Source: Iodobacter fluviatilis
GTDB lineage: Bacteria > Pseudomonadota > Gammaproteobacteria > Burkholderiales > Chitinibacteraceae
Assembly: GCF_900451195.1 (NCBI RefSeq)
Contig: NZ_UGHR01000001.1
Coordinates: 620,001 to 684,000, forward strand
DNA: 64,000 bases
Direction: 5' to 3'
The notes beneath the pieces were generated by a model. That model searched no databases, was not told where the DNA came from, and saw only the letters and a list, made by a program, of their open reading frames with translations. The position numbers and the translations under genes were made by a program. Below are positions 36,371-45,702 of this stretch, one piece after another. Positions within the stretch are counted from its first letter, which is position 1. Every line of letters starts with the position of its first letter.

Positions 36371-36754
36371 TTGAATAAGCTGGCCGTATTTAATCAGTTT
36401 AATTTCTTTGACCTGTATATTCGATTAATCTGATATACCCGTGGCATTAAAAGTACATGGCTTAAATATAATTAATCTATTTCTTGGTAAACGCGGGTGT
36501 TTACGAAATCATAAAACAGCTTTTTTATCCTGTGCAGGGCCGCAAATATTTGAATGACGGTGTGTGGTTTTTTTGTTAAAAATGCAATACTTGCATTGTT
36601 TTTTTGTAAGCAAGGCATTAATTGGCCTTCTGTCTTTAAAATGCTTGGGTTTTATGTGGCTATTTTGGCGATGTGCACGAATAAAGTTAAAGAAGACGGA
36701 TTGTTTAGTTAAAATGGCGGCATAAATTGATTGAATCAGGGAATAGAGCGGATT
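36371..36754 (+). other. 384-base AT-rich leader of xth
   Basis: No gene seen. AT-rich with several short dyads, for example GTAAAC...GTTTAC near 36487-36504 and long T runs. It should contain the xth-crp promoter, which I could not place with confidence. Confidence 0.45.
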
Positions 36755-37525
36755 ATGCAAATTGTTACGTGGAATGTGAATAGCCTTAAAGTGCGCTTGC
36801 CTCAGGTGCTGGAATGGCTGGCCGCCAATCCGGACGTCACGGCACTTTGCCTGCAGGAAACCAAAATGGAAGACGTTAATTTTCCAAGGGCAGAGATCGA
36901 AGCTGCGGGTTTTCATGTGGTGTTTGCTGGGCAAAAAACATATAACGGCGTGGCGATTATTGCGCGGGAAGCTTTAAGTGATGTGGTCGTGAATATCCCC
37001 GGCTTTGATGATCATCAGGTTCGCCTTATTGCCGCAACAGTAAAAGGAGTACGCCTTGTTTGCGCCTATATTCCTAATGGGCAATCACTGGATTCAGAAA
37101 AGTATCCGTATAAATTAGCATGGCTAGAGGCGTTGACTCAATGGCTGAAAACTGAAATGGCCAGCCATGAAAAATTAGCTTTGCTAGGGGATTATAATAT
37201 TGCTCCGCTGGATATTGATGTGCATGATCCGGCTAAATGGGTGGGGCAGGTTTTGGTGTCAGAGCCTGAGCGTGCCGCTTTTCAGGCCTTGCTGGATTTA
37301 GGTTTAACAGATTCATATCGCTTATTTGATCAGCCGGAAAAATCTTTTTCATGGTGGGATTATCGCGGTTTTGGTTTTAGAAAAAATGCCGGCATGCGAA
37401 TTGATCATATTTTATTGTCAGAAAAACTAGTGCCTTTATGCAGTGCTTGCGTGATTGACCGTGAGCCTAGAAAAAATGAGCGCCCATCCGATCACACGCC
37501 TGTGATTGCAAGTCTCGCGATCTGA
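36755..37525 (+). CDS. xth: exodeoxyribonuclease III
   Basis: AP endonuclease and 3'-5' exonuclease of base-excision repair. 256 residues. Exonuclease III fold motifs in order: WNVNSLKVRL, LQETKMED (metal Glu), YNGVAI, GDYNIAPLDID, SWWDYRGFGFRKNAGMRIDH and the terminal RPSDHTPV with the catalytic Asp-His. The ATG at 36755 is the family start; an ATG at 36731 is in frame but gives an atypical eight-residue lead. Followed by the Crp/Fnr gene after 33 bases, so probably one transcript. Confidence 0.95.
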   Translation: MQIVTWNVNSLKVRLPQVLEWLAANPDVTALCLQETKMEDVNFPRAEIEAAGFHVVFAGQKTYNGVAIIAREALSDVVVNIPGFDDHQVRLIAATVKGVRLVCAYIPNGQSLDSEKYPYKLAWLEALTQWLKTEMASHEKLALLGDYNIAPLDIDVHDPAKWVGQVLVSEPERAAFQALLDLGLTDSYRLFDQPEKSFSWWDYRGFGFRKNAGMRIDHILLSEKLVPLCSACVIDREPRKNERPSDHTPVIASLAI

Positions 37526-37558
37526 TGAATCAATTAAATAATCTCTGGGGAATTTTGA

Positions 37559-38245
37559 ATGGATAAAGCGAAGTTATTGTCAGGAAGCAGTTTATTTTGT
37601 GATTTAAGCTACGCAGAATTGACTGAACTGGCTACCCAGACTGAATTGCGCAGCTTACGTGCCAAGCAAATGGTGGTGGTACAGGGCTCAGTAGGTGATG
37701 AGATGTTTGCTGTTTTGCATGGCCGTTTAAAGGTGGTGCGCAGCAGCGATGAAGGCAAAGAGGCCACCATTTGTATTCTGGAAGCCGGAGAAATGTTTGG
37801 TGAGATTGCCATGCTCGATGGTGGCTTGCGAACCGCAACGGTAGAAACCTTAGAGCCGTGTGAGCTTTTGGTGTTGCGCCGTGATGTTGTGATGCAGCAT
37901 TTAGAGCGCCATCCCAAGGTGATGCACCAAATGATTGCTGCGCTTTGCCAGCGCTTACGTAATGTGGATGATTTTTTACAAGACACTCTGTTTTTGAATT
38001 TACCTCAGCGGCTGGGAAAAACGTTGAAGCAGCTGGCAAATCAGCATGGGATAAATGATGAAAATGGTGTGCTGATTGATTTAAAGCTGACTCAGCAGGA
38101 GCTGGCCAATATGGTGGGCTCAAGCCGTGAAAGTGTGAATAAACAGCTGAGCGCATGGATGGAATACGGCTGGGTGCAGATGGATATGGGCTTTATTCGC
38201 CTAGTGCAAATGGATCAGCTGCCAGGCCATCCTTATTTTCATTAA
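37559..38245 (+). CDS. Crp/Fnr-family transcriptional regulator
   Basis: 228 residues. Cyclic-nucleotide-binding-like domain about 12-130 (GSVGDEMFAVLHGRLKVV, GEMFGEIAMLDGGLRTATVE) and a C-terminal winged HTH with LTQQELANMVGSSRESVNKQL. The FNR cluster cysteines are absent, so it is not an oxygen sensor of the FNR type. The cAMP-contact residues GE and RT are present but ligand cannot be assigned from that alone. In the same direction and close to xth. A terminator follows. Confidence 0.88.
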   Translation: MDKAKLLSGSSLFCDLSYAELTELATQTELRSLRAKQMVVVQGSVGDEMFAVLHGRLKVVRSSDEGKEATICILEAGEMFGEIAMLDGGLRTATVETLEPCELLVLRRDVVMQHLERHPKVMHQMIAALCQRLRNVDDFLQDTLFLNLPQRLGKTLKQLANQHGINDENGVLIDLKLTQQELANMVGSSRESVNKQLSAWMEYGWVQMDMGFIRLVQMDQLPGHPYFH

Positions 38246-38251
38246 GCAGTA

Positions 38252-38290
38252 AAAAGGGCTGGGAATCACCCAGGCCCTTTTTTTATTTTT
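38252..38290. terminator. terminator between crp-family gene and transglycosylase gene
   Basis: GGGCTGGG pairs with CCCAGGCCC (one bulged base), flanked by A on the left and a long T run on the right. Convergent genes on both sides. Confidence 0.75.
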
Positions 38291-38888
38291 CAGCTAGCTT
38301 AGTGCCCGTATCCGTATAGGCGTAGTAATTTTTCCAGGCGCCATATACTAAATTTGGATATTCGGCACGGCCAAGGCTGCCGTTATAGCGGCCCAGTGCC
38401 CTGAAATAATCGCCGTTTTCCATATCTAAATAGTGGCGCAAAATCGTGCAGCCATAGCGCAAATTAGTATTCATATCGAATAAATTGTGCCCGCTGCTGC
38501 CGATTGATCTTTGCCAGAAAGGCATGACCTGCATTAAGCCCCTTGCACCGACCACTGATAATGCATAGCGGTTAAAACCACTTTCTACATGCACGAGGCC
38601 TAAGACGAGCTGCGGGTCTAGCCCTGCACGGCTGGCTTCGTAATGAATGGCGGTGAGCAGTGTACGGCGGATAAATTCATCCGGGATGCGTTTGGCGAGG
38701 CGGGCAGACATCGCCGCCAGCCAGGCTTCGCCTTCTGCAGGATTAGCAAAGACGAGTCTAGGCGATTGCCCGTCATTAATCGATCTTTGCATTGCGGTTT
38801 GGACATTGGAGGACAGCTGTTCTTCTTTTTGCGCACCTGCAAAGGCAAAGCTGCAAAAAAACAAGCCTATTAAAAAGGAGTAGCGCAT
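38283..38888 (-). CDS. lytic transglycosylase (SLT domain)
   Basis: 201 residues with a signal peptide (MRYSFLIGLFFCSFAFAGA, cleavage after AGA or AFA). SLT fold with catalytic Glu in LVHVESGFNRYALS, then GARGLMQVMPFW and NLRYGCTILRHYL and a final ALGRYNGSLGRAEYPNLV. It cleaves the glycan strand between MurNAc and GlcNAc with anhydro-sugar formation. Smaller than Slt70 or MltC and with no lipoprotein box, so it should be periplasmic. Confidence 0.9.
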   Translation of the reverse strand: MRYSFLIGLFFCSFAFAGAQKEEQLSSNVQTAMQRSINDGQSPRLVFANPAEGEAWLAAMSARLAKRIPDEFIRRTLLTAIHYEASRAGLDPQLVLGLVHVESGFNRYALSVVGARGLMQVMPFWQRSIGSSGHNLFDMNTNLRYGCTILRHYLDMENGDYFRALGRYNGSLGRAEYPNLVYGAWKNYYAYTDTGTKLAEK

Positions 38889-38940
38889 GAGCTTTTTTCT
38901 TTGGAATCAGCTTGGAATGTAGCTTTATCGATTGCTTTGG

Positions 38941-39258
38941 TCAAACTTTAGCGTTAATCAATTTAACGGCGAGGGGTTTGCCGTTTTCGGCAAGCGCGAT
39001 TAAACGATCAATATTAGGGTGTTTACCGGGAAATGCTTGGGCATCGCTGCTGTGCTCTGCATACAGGCGCAGGCCTTTTGCGGCCGCTACGGCGTTGATT
39101 GCGCCAAACTCCTGATAAAGCGCGTGATAAACCCGTACGCTGCCTGCCTGGCCGGGCTTGTTTTCAATGCGTGCCACCAGCGTTTCGCCATCAAGCAGCT
39201 CAAGTGCGGACAAGTGATCAATAAGGGGCAAGCTGGCAAGTACGTCGGCAAAAAGCAT
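38941..39258 (-). CDS. DUF2322-family protein
   Basis: 105-residue protein resembling the DUF2322 family, which I remember as small soluble proteins of beta and gamma proteobacteria without known function. LPLIDHLSALELLDG, IENKPGQAGSVRVYHAL and FPGKHPNIDRLIALAE are the conserved stretches. No signal peptide. It is the last gene before the two stem-loops that follow pyrB on the same strand. Confidence 0.8.
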   Translation of the reverse strand: MLFADVLASLPLIDHLSALELLDGETLVARIENKPGQAGSVRVYHALYQEFGAINAVAAAKGLRLYAEHSSDAQAFPGKHPNIDRLIALAENGKPLAVKLINAKV

Positions 39259-39318
39259 GGGGTATCCTTACGTGTGAGTGACATATCAGGTTTTTTTACG
39301 CATGGCTGCAAGGGATGC

Positions 39319-39389
39319 GTGGGCACTAAAAAGTGCCCACCCGGATATTACAGTATCTTGCCAGCCTGTTTAAGGGATTAAAGGCTGGC
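39319..39389 (-). terminator. two hairpins downstream of pyrB
   Basis: GTGGGCACT / AGTGCCCAC (39319-39340, AAAA loop) and GCCAGCC / GGCTGGC (39360-39389) are perfect stems between the pyrB stop and the DUF2322 start. Neither has a strong T run on the minus strand, so termination may be partial. Confidence 0.45.
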
Positions 39390-39400
39390 AAAAATCAGGC

Positions 39401-40663
39401 TTATAGCTCGTCAAATGACGCGTCATTAGGGCCTAATTTTTGTGGGTGTACCCAGCTGATATCACGTAGGCTGTGTTGTATTTGCTGGTCTACGCCCAGC
39501 AGCTTGGCAAAAACCGCCATGCGTACCGGTACGCCATTATCTGTCTGGCGGAAAATAGCCAGCCTTGGGTCATGGTTTAAATCGGTAGATAAGTCATTTG
39601 CGCCAGGGCGGCTGTCTCTGGGGAGCGGGTGCATCACGATCACATCGGGTTTGCAAAAGGTATCGACTGCCCGCAGATTAATCTGGAAGTTTTCACCATA
39701 GCCTTCCATGACTTCGCCCTGCATCCGCTCTTTTTGCACGCGGGTTGCGTAAATCACATCGGCTCCGGCAAGCCCGCTGGCCAGATTGTCGGTGCACTCA
39801 ATAACATTGCCATTGCGGCTGGCCGCATCCAGAATGCTGGCAGGCATTTCCAGCCCGGTTGGGGCGAGTAGCGTTATTTTCAGCCCCTGATAAAGGCCCA
39901 GTAATTTTGCTAATGAATGGGCTGCCCGGCCATGTTTTAAATCGCCCACTAGGGCAATGTGGCTGCCATCAATCAATTTATTGAGGCGTGAAAACTCGCG
40001 CTCCATGGTGTAGAGATCAAGCAGGGCTTGGGTGGGGTGCTCGCCGGGGCCATCGCCACCGTTGATGATGGGAATATTGCTGGCCTCTGCAAACTCGGCC
40101 ACCGCACCTTGCTCGGGGTGGCGCACTACAATCACATCGGCGTAACCACTGACTACACGGCTGGTGTCATAAATGGATTCGCCCTTGGCCATCGATGAAA
40201 AAGTAAAGCCGGTAGTATCGCAAACCGAGCCGCCCAGCCTGCAGAATGCTGCGCCAAAGCTGATGCGAGTGCGGGTGCTGGCTTCAAAAAATAGATTGGC
40301 AAGCACAGCCCCTTCAAGCACGCGGCAGGTTTTTTGCCTGCGGGCAACGGGTTGCATGATATCTGCAATGCGAAACAGATCTTCTACGGATTCCCGGGAA
40401 AATTGCTCAACAGACAGCAGGTGGGGTGCCCAGTTTGCCGTACTGACATGGTGTGCAGGCGCAACTTTTGTATTCTGGCTGAGAATTTCAGCCAGAAAGC
40501 GCTCAACAATGGTGGGCATACTGCGGTGTTCATTTGAATGATCAGGCAGTAGCCAGCTGTCTAAAGCGCGGCGGCTTACACCGAGGCGCTCGGTAAGCGC
40601 ATCACGGGTGAGGTTGAGCAGACGCATGGCATCGCGAAGGATTGTTTGTTGAGCGGATTGCAT
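39401..40663 (-). CDS. pyrB: aspartate carbamoyltransferase with N-terminal HTH-like extension
   Basis: Transfers carbamoyl phosphate to aspartate, the committed step of pyrimidine synthesis. 420 residues, about 110 longer than E. coli PyrB. The catalytic domain begins near residue 75 with FFEASTRTR (carbamoyl-phosphate site), GGDGPGEHPTQALLDLYT, HGRAAHSLAK, and HPLPRD. The first 60 residues, LTRDALTERLGVSRRALDSW, look like a helix-turn-helix of XRE type. No pyrI is nearby. The start at 40663 is the only one giving this extension. Long PyrB forms are known in some betaproteobacteria. Confidence 0.88.
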   Translation of the reverse strand: MQSAQQTILRDAMRLLNLTRDALTERLGVSRRALDSWLLPDHSNEHRSMPTIVERFLAEILSQNTKVAPAHHVSTANWAPHLLSVEQFSRESVEDLFRIADIMQPVARRQKTCRVLEGAVLANLFFEASTRTRISFGAAFCRLGGSVCDTTGFTFSSMAKGESIYDTSRVVSGYADVIVVRHPEQGAVAEFAEASNIPIINGGDGPGEHPTQALLDLYTMEREFSRLNKLIDGSHIALVGDLKHGRAAHSLAKLLGLYQGLKITLLAPTGLEMPASILDAASRNGNVIECTDNLASGLAGADVIYATRVQKERMQGEVMEGYGENFQINLRAVDTFCKPDVIVMHPLPRDSRPGANDLSTDLNHDPRLAIFRQTDNGVPVRMAVFAKLLGVDQQIQHSLRDISWVHPQKLGPNDASFDEL

Positions 40664-40824
40664 ATTGGCACCTTATCTACACGTTGTGTGGATTGTGTGC
40701 TCTTTTTTAATGGCGTGCAATACGCTTTGTGTCGGATTATTGATGTGTGTTAATTGGTGGTGTATATATTTTAACTGTGGTGGGGCCGGTACGAAGAAAA
40801 CAGCAGCAGGATTTGTGTAAGTAC

Positions 40825-41796
40825 TCAGGCTCCGGCTGCATCGCTCCCCCAGACGTCTTCCATGGGTACGAGGCCGGCAATGCGCTGGCTTTCGATGACA
40901 CCAATAATGCTGAAATCGATATCTTCGCTGTCTCTTTCAACAATATCGACTAAGGGCTGCCATTGTTTATTAAAAATGGCGGCAACAATTGGGGTTTGCT
41001 CGCTCACGCCAGGGCGTTTGACAATGCCCACTTCGCCATTGAGCAGCTGCACTACTGCGCCAGGGGGATAAAGCCCCATCGTTTGAGTAAACAGGCGGCC
41101 CAGTTTGACATCAATGCTATTGGCAGAGCCGGTAAGTGAGGTGAGCAAAGCCAGATCAGACAGTTGCCCACGCCGCCATGCATTGCGGGTCAGCATGGCG
41201 CAATAGCGGTCGGCAATGCCGATCAGACGCGCTTCAAAGTGAATGGCATCGCCAGACAATTGCTGAGGGTAGCCACTGCCATCAGGGATTTCATGGTGTT
41301 GTAAAACATAATCTAGCCAGAGCGGATCGGTTACACCCAGTCTGCGTAGTGTATCTCTGCCTTCCACCGGGTGAACCTGCATCAGCAGTCTTTGCTCTTC
41401 GCTCAGCGGGCCGGATTGGGTGGATAGTTTTTCCTGTATGGCATACATGCCAATATTCATGGTTAAGGCTGCAGCAACAACAGATCGCCGCTCTGTAGGC
41501 GAGCGGCCTAAATCGCGCAAGGCAAGCTCTACCACGCAGGCCACATTAATGGCGTGCCGGATAGCGTAAGTGCCGTCCTGACGCAGCATAATCATGCCAA
41601 TCACAACATTACGGTTCAGATCGCAAGCACGGCCTAGGTGATCCACAATGGTGCCAATATGGGCAGGGAATACGCCGGCATAGCTTTCAGCTTTCGATAA
41701 AATTCGATCCAGTGCAGCCCTGGATTCAAATACGAACCGGGGGGCAGAGGGTGGGCGTGAGACTTTCTGTCCGCCAGAGCGGGGGGATGTGGCCAT
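40825..41796 (-). CDS. degenerate HD-GYP-domain protein
   Basis: 323 residues from ATG 41796 (GGAG seven bases upstream); an ATG at 41823 is in frame but precedes that signal. HD-GYP-like region about 90-250. The second half of the signature is intact, HHEIPDGSGYPQQLSGDAIH and IADRYCAMLT, but the HD-x-GK motif reads MNIGM, so the metal-binding His-Asp and the Lys are lost. A C-terminal part of about 90 residues (VQLLNGEVGIVKRPG) recurs in such proteins. Probably not a cyclic-di-GMP phosphodiesterase; perhaps a binder or scaffold. Confidence 0.85.
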   Translation of the reverse strand: MATSPRSGGQKVSRPPSAPRFVFESRAALDRILSKAESYAGVFPAHIGTIVDHLGRACDLNRNVVIGMIMLRQDGTYAIRHAINVACVVELALRDLGRSPTERRSVVAAALTMNIGMYAIQEKLSTQSGPLSEEQRLLMQVHPVEGRDTLRRLGVTDPLWLDYVLQHHEIPDGSGYPQQLSGDAIHFEARLIGIADRYCAMLTRNAWRRGQLSDLALLTSLTGSANSIDVKLGRLFTQTMGLYPPGAVVQLLNGEVGIVKRPGVSEQTPIVAAIFNKQWQPLVDIVERDSEDIDFSIIGVIESQRIAGLVPMEDVWGSDAAGA

Positions 41797-41984
41797 GCAA
41801 AGCTCCGTATATATCCTTGTCATTTTAGCTGAATAAATAGCAAGGAGAAGGCATGCAATGATACAAGCGGGATGTTTATTTAAAATTAACTTTTATTCGG
41901 TGTGAAAACTGAGGTGCAAATGCTTTAGATATCAAAGGTATTGCCTTTAAACCGGCACTTTATATAGATTATTTTTGTTATACA

Positions 41985-42018
41985 TAAAAATGGCTACAGT
42001 ATCAGTCTCTGCAGCCAT
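41985..42018 (-). terminator. terminator at the end of the isc operon
   Basis: On the minus strand, ATGGCTGCAG (42018-42009) pairs with CTGTAGCCAT (41999-41990), one G-U, followed by five T (41990-41986). It lies just after the iscX stop. Confidence 0.8.
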
Positions 42019-42034
42019 TATGTTGCAATGGGGT

Positions 42035-42229
42035 TTAGTCCACTTCATCCATCCACATCAGCTGGATGGCTTCCAAAATTTTTTCACCGCAGTGTTTTGC
42101 GTCATCATTAAAACCCTCTAATTCCATAACCCATTGCATTAAATCAGTAAAACGCACGGTTTTAGGGTCTAGATCAGGGAATTTATCGGCCAGTTGAATG
42201 GCAATCTCGCGGGAATCTGTCCATTTCAT
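42035..42229 (-). CDS. iscX: Fe-S assembly protein IscX
   Basis: 64 residues, the full length of IscX (YfhJ), a small acidic adaptor that binds IscS and iron. It begins [20 protein letters not shown], has [16 protein letters not shown], and ends LMWMDEVD, all conserved. Last gene of the isc operon, just before the terminator. A perfect 11-bp hairpin (42249-42274) lies 20 bases upstream of its start. Confidence 0.95.
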   Translation of the reverse strand: MKWTDSREIAIQLADKFPDLDPKTVRFTDLMQWVMELEGFNDDAKHCGEKILEAIQLMWMDEVD

Positions 42230-42248
42230 GATTCAATCCTTTTGTCTC

Positions 42249-42274
42249 ATAAGAAACAAAAAGTTGTTTCTTAT
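42249..42274 (-). other. perfect hairpin before iscX
   Basis: ATAAGAAACAA / TTGTTTCTTAT, 11-bp stem with a four-base loop, between fdx and iscX. It precedes the iscX ribosome site AAAGGA. May act on mRNA processing or as an attenuator. Confidence 0.6.
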
Positions 42275-42365
42275 TGGTTTGTCTTCCCCGCTTGCGGGAC
42301 TAGATGTTTTTTATCAAATGCCTCAGCCGTTTGCGATCTGCACTGTGCAGGGCATCAGCCGTAAA

Positions 42366-42704
42366 TTAATGATGTTCGCGAGCATGGTTGATTGTGTATT
42401 TTGGAATCTCGACCACTAAATCTGTGTCAGTAACAATGGACTGGCAAGACAGGCGTGATTCGGATTCTAGGCCCCATGCCTTATCTAGCATATCGTCTTC
42501 CAGCTCATCAGAAGGGGCTAGTGATTTAAAGCCTTCACGGATAATCACATGGCAGGTGGTGCAGGCACAGGATTTTTCGCAAGCGTGTTCGATTTCAATA
42601 TCGTTAGCAAGCAGCACATCGCAAACCGACGTTCCCGCTTCTGCTTCAAGCACTGCGCCTTCGGGGCAAAGCTGGGGGTGGGGCAGAACTACAATTTGAA
42701 TCAT
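42366..42704 (-). CDS. fdx: ISC-type [2Fe-2S] ferredoxin
   Basis: 112 residues. Electron donor in Fe-S assembly. Cluster ligands in CEKSCACTTC and LSCQSIV, four cysteines in the usual C-x5-C-x2-C-x(n)-C spacing. Acidic surface DELEDDMLDKAWGLES for redox-partner contact. Separated from hscA by a 167-base junction containing a palindromic repeat. Confidence 0.95.
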   Translation of the reverse strand: MIQIVVLPHPQLCPEGAVLEAEAGTSVCDVLLANDIEIEHACEKSCACTTCHVIIREGFKSLAPSDELEDDMLDKAWGLESESRLSCQSIVTDTDLVVEIPKYTINHAREHH

Positions 42705-42742
42705 GATTTATCCTTGGCATTTTTTGACTACTTAGCTGAGTA

Positions 42743-42868
42743 AAAAACCTAAATCTTGAACCACGGAGCTCATAGAGTTACACGAAGAAAAGAAAGTCGG
42801 ATACATACTTTATGAACTTTTTGTGTGCTCTGGCTTCTTGGCTTCGGTATCCATAGGTTCTGGATTTT
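42743..42868. repeat. CCACGGAG-type palindrome, degenerate, hscA-fdx junction
   Basis: Left arm AAAACCTAAATCTTGAACCA with CGGAG following, then ACACGAAGAAAAG. The right arm is weakly matched (GGTATCCATAGGTTCTGGAT). Same family as 44783 and 45541. Confidence 0.6.
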
Positions 42869-42871
42869 GTG

Positions 42872-44728
42872 TTACATCTCAGCAATATTCTGGCCTGCTA
42901 ATCCACGTTTGACCGCAGCATCCATCCGTTTGGCCGCAAAGTCACCCGTTGCTTCGTTGAGTTTTTCGGTCGCAGCATGGATGGCATTGGCGTCTTTTTC
43001 CTGCATGCTATTAAGTAGCTGCTGCAAGCTGTTTTTAATCACTGCGTGTTCTTCTGCTGTGAGTAAATCGCCGTCTTGCTCCAGCGCAGCCGTGCTGGCA
43101 TTGAGGATGGATTCGGCATCAACCAGTGCTTCTGCCAGCTTACGGGCCTGCACATCGACGCTGGCGTATTGCATGGAATCAGTCAGCATGGTGGCGATTT
43201 CATCGTCAGATAAGCCGTAAGAAGGCTTTACCATAATGCTGGCTTCAACGCCGGATGACAGCTCTTTGGCTGCAACAGATAATAATCCGTCTGCATCCAC
43301 CTGAAAGGTGACACGGATACGCGCAGCGCCTGCCACCATCGGCGGAATGCCGCGCAGCTCAAAGCGGGCTAGGCTGCGGCAATCGCTGACCAGCTCGCGC
43401 TCGCCTTGTAATACATGGATGGCCATGGCGGTTTGGCCATCTTTAAAGGTGGTGAATTCTTGCGCTCTAGCGGTAGGAATGGTGCTGTTTCTGGGGATGA
43501 TTTTTTCCACCAGATTGCCCATGGTTTCCAGCCCAAGGGAAAGTGGAATTACATCCAGCAGCAGCCATTCGTCTTCACCCTTATTGCCTGCCAGTACATT
43601 GGCCTGAATTGCCGCACCAATGGCAACCACTTTATCTGGGTCCAGATTGGTAAGTGGTTCCTGCTTAAAAAACTCAGCGACAGCATGGCGCACTTGCGGC
43701 ATGCGGGTAGCGCCGCCCACCATCACTACGCCCTTGATATCACTGACTTGCAGCTTGGCATCGCGTAAGGCTTTGCGTACAGGGGTGATGGTGTTGTTGA
43801 CGAGGGTGTGGGTGATCTCGTGCAGTGTTTCTGTGCTTAGAGCCACATCCACCACGACGCCTTCACTAAGTACGGCTGTGATGCGTGTAGTAGGGTGGTC
43901 AGAAAGCGCTTCTTTGGCTTCGCGGGCGCGGGTCAGCAGCACACGGGCATCATGGGCATTCAGTGCAGATAGCCCCGCTTCTTGCAAGATCCAGCAGTAA
44001 ATACGGTGATCAAAATCATCGCCGCCCAGCCTTGAATCGCCTGAGGTGGCACGTACTTCAAATAGGCCGCGGGTCAGCTCTAGAATGGATACATCAAATG
44101 TGCCGCCACCTAAATCGTAAATAACATAAGTGCCTTCGGCTGCATTGTCTAGGCCATAGGCAATAGCGGCCGCTGTGGGCTCATTCAGTAAGCGCAGTAC
44201 ATTCAGGCCGGCGATTTGTGCCGCGTCTTTGGTGGCCTGGCGCTGCGCATCGTCAAAATAGGCCGGGACGGTAATCACCGCGCCAACCAGCTCGCCACCT
44301 AAGCTTTGCTCGGCGCGAGTTTTAAGGGCGCGCAGGATATCTGCCGAGACTTCAACCGGGCTTTTTACTCCCGCCCTTGTCGATATTTTGAGCATGCCCG
44401 GCTCGTCTACAAAGCGGTAAGGCGTGGCTAAATCGGCAATATCATTGATGCCACGACCCATAAAACGCTTGACCGAGCTGATGGTGTTGCTCGGGTCGTC
44501 ATTCTGGCGTGCCAGTGCACCACAGCCCACGCGGGTTTCACCATCCTTGCCGTAATTCACCACAGAGGCCAGCAAAGTACGGCCTTGCTCGTCCGGCAAA
44601 CAGACCGCGCTGCCGCTTTTTACCGAGGCAACCAAGGAGTTAGTCGTACCAAGATCAATGCCTACTGCAAGGCGGTGCTGATGTGGCTCGGCAAATAGAC
44701 CCGGCTCAGAAATTTGTAATAAGGCCAT
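42872..44728 (-). CDS. hscA: Fe-S assembly chaperone HscA (Hsp70)
   Basis: 618-residue Hsp70 specialised for IscU. Nucleotide-binding domain about 20-390 with [33 protein letters not shown] and [11 protein letters not shown]. Substrate-binding domain about 400-620 with [13 protein letters not shown] and RNSTIPT. It recognises the LPPVK of IscU, which is present in this operon. ATG at 44728 with no strong upstream signal. Palindromic repeats lie on both sides. Confidence 0.97.
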   Translation of the reverse strand: MALLQISEPGLFAEPHQHRLAVGIDLGTTNSLVASVKSGSAVCLPDEQGRTLLASVVNYGKDGETRVGCGALARQNDDPSNTISSVKRFMGRGINDIADLATPYRFVDEPGMLKISTRAGVKSPVEVSADILRALKTRAEQSLGGELVGAVITVPAYFDDAQRQATKDAAQIAGLNVLRLLNEPTAAAIAYGLDNAAEGTYVIYDLGGGTFDVSILELTRGLFEVRATSGDSRLGGDDFDHRIYCWILQEAGLSALNAHDARVLLTRAREAKEALSDHPTTRITAVLSEGVVVDVALSTETLHEITHTLVNNTITPVRKALRDAKLQVSDIKGVVMVGGATRMPQVRHAVAEFFKQEPLTNLDPDKVVAIGAAIQANVLAGNKGEDEWLLLDVIPLSLGLETMGNLVEKIIPRNSTIPTARAQEFTTFKDGQTAMAIHVLQGERELVSDCRSLARFELRGIPPMVAGAARIRVTFQVDADGLLSVAAKELSSGVEASIMVKPSYGLSDDEIATMLTDSMQYASVDVQARKLAEALVDAESILNASTAALEQDGDLLTAEEHAVIKNSLQQLLNSMQEKDANAIHAATEKLNEATGDFAAKRMDAAVKRGLAGQNIAEM

Positions 44729-44782
44729 GTTTCATCCGTAAGATAGAGCGAGTGCATGTCAGTAGAGGTCAATGCCCCATGG

Positions 44783-44952
44783 TAAAACCCAAATCTTAAA
44801 CCACCGAGTAAAGGAGAGCACAGAGGGCCGCAGAGCAAAGCATCATTTTGGATTTTTCTTCGCAAGGGGAATTAATCATGGGTATATACCAAGATTTTCT
44901 CTGTGAAGCTCCGTGTCCTTTGGGTTCTCCGTGGTTCAAGGTTTGGGTTTTA
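44783..44952. repeat. CCACGGAG-type palindrome, hscB-hscA junction
   Basis: Begins TAAAACCCAAATCTTAAACC plus ACCGAG and ends CTCCGTGGTTCAAGGTTTGG plus GTTTTAG: the two ends are inverted copies, about 170 bp in all. The interior includes CACAGAG and CTCTGTG-like blocks. Fills most of the 243-base gap between hscB and hscA. Confidence 0.85.
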
Positions 44953-44971
44953 GCGCTCTGATAATGTGCGA

Positions 44972-45505
44972 TTAAAACAGCAGTGTTTCGATGGCGTCGC
45001 CAATTTCCTGCTCTAGTTTTTCCATAAAGCGAAGTTTACGCACGGCAACGCTGGCCGCGCTTAAATCATGGGTTTCGTCCAGCAGGCTGGCAAGGTGTTG
45101 CTCCAGCGCGCTTGTTTCAGCGGCCAGCTCTCTGCCAATATTTTCTAAGCTTTCAATATTTTGCGTGGCTTTGGCATCAATAATCGCCTCACGCCATTCC
45201 ATTTGGTTCATTAAAAAATCAATGGGCATGGCGGTATTGCTTTCTTCCTCGGTGTCTACGCCGGCCAGCTTGAGTAAATAGCGGCCACGGGCAATCGGGG
45301 ATTTAAGCGTTTGATAGGCTTCATTCACTTGAGTGGCAATCTGCAGGCTCATACGGCGCACAGCATCATTCTCGCTGGCAAAGCGATCGGGATGATAAGT
45401 GGCAAGTAAGCTGCGGTAATTGCTGTCAATGCTGCGCTGGTCGAGTGCAAACCTTGCAGGCAAATCGAAGAGGGCGAAGTGGTTTTGCGTAAAGTCGAAG
45501 TTCAT
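44972..45505 (-). CDS. hscB: Fe-S assembly co-chaperone HscB
   Basis: 177 residues. J-domain at the N terminus (about 3-75) with the HPD motif in YHPDRF. The C-terminal three-helix bundle (about 95-175) binds IscU and has SIARGRYLLKLAG-like sequence at the junction (here SPIARGRYLLKLAGV) and SLLDETHDLS later. Delivers IscU to HscA. Gaps of 197 and 243 bases on either side contain repeats. Confidence 0.95.
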   Translation of the reverse strand: MNFDFTQNHFALFDLPARFALDQRSIDSNYRSLLATYHPDRFASENDAVRRMSLQIATQVNEAYQTLKSPIARGRYLLKLAGVDTEEESNTAMPIDFLMNQMEWREAIIDAKATQNIESLENIGRELAAETSALEQHLASLLDETHDLSAASVAVRKLRFMEKLEQEIGDAIETLLF

Positions 45506-45540
45506 GGCGTTTTTTGGCGGGGAAGGGGATGAAATGCTGC

Positions 45541-45683
45541 TTTAAAACCCAAATCTTAAACCACGGAGGAAAAGGAGGAAGCGGAGTTACACGGAGAAAA
45601 ATCCATTTTAGAGTGGGTGTTCTCTAGTTTGTTTTTCTCGTTTTTCCTCCGTGAGCTCCGTGGTGAAGATTTATGGTTTTAAA
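45541..45683. repeat. CCACGGAG-type palindrome, iscA-hscB junction
   Basis: Starts TTTAAAACCCAAATCTTAAA and CCACGGAGG, ends CCTCCGTGAGCTCCGTGGTG followed by AAGATTTATGGTTTTAAA. A 143-bp imperfect palindrome, the best-conserved copy in the window. Confidence 0.88.
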
Positions 45684-45702
45684 GGCTTGCTGCATTTGCG
45701 TA

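Noticed and set aside
37632..38156. Long minus-strand frame inside the Crp/Fnr gene
   Set aside because: Pro/His/Ser-rich reading of the opposite strand of a conserved gene.
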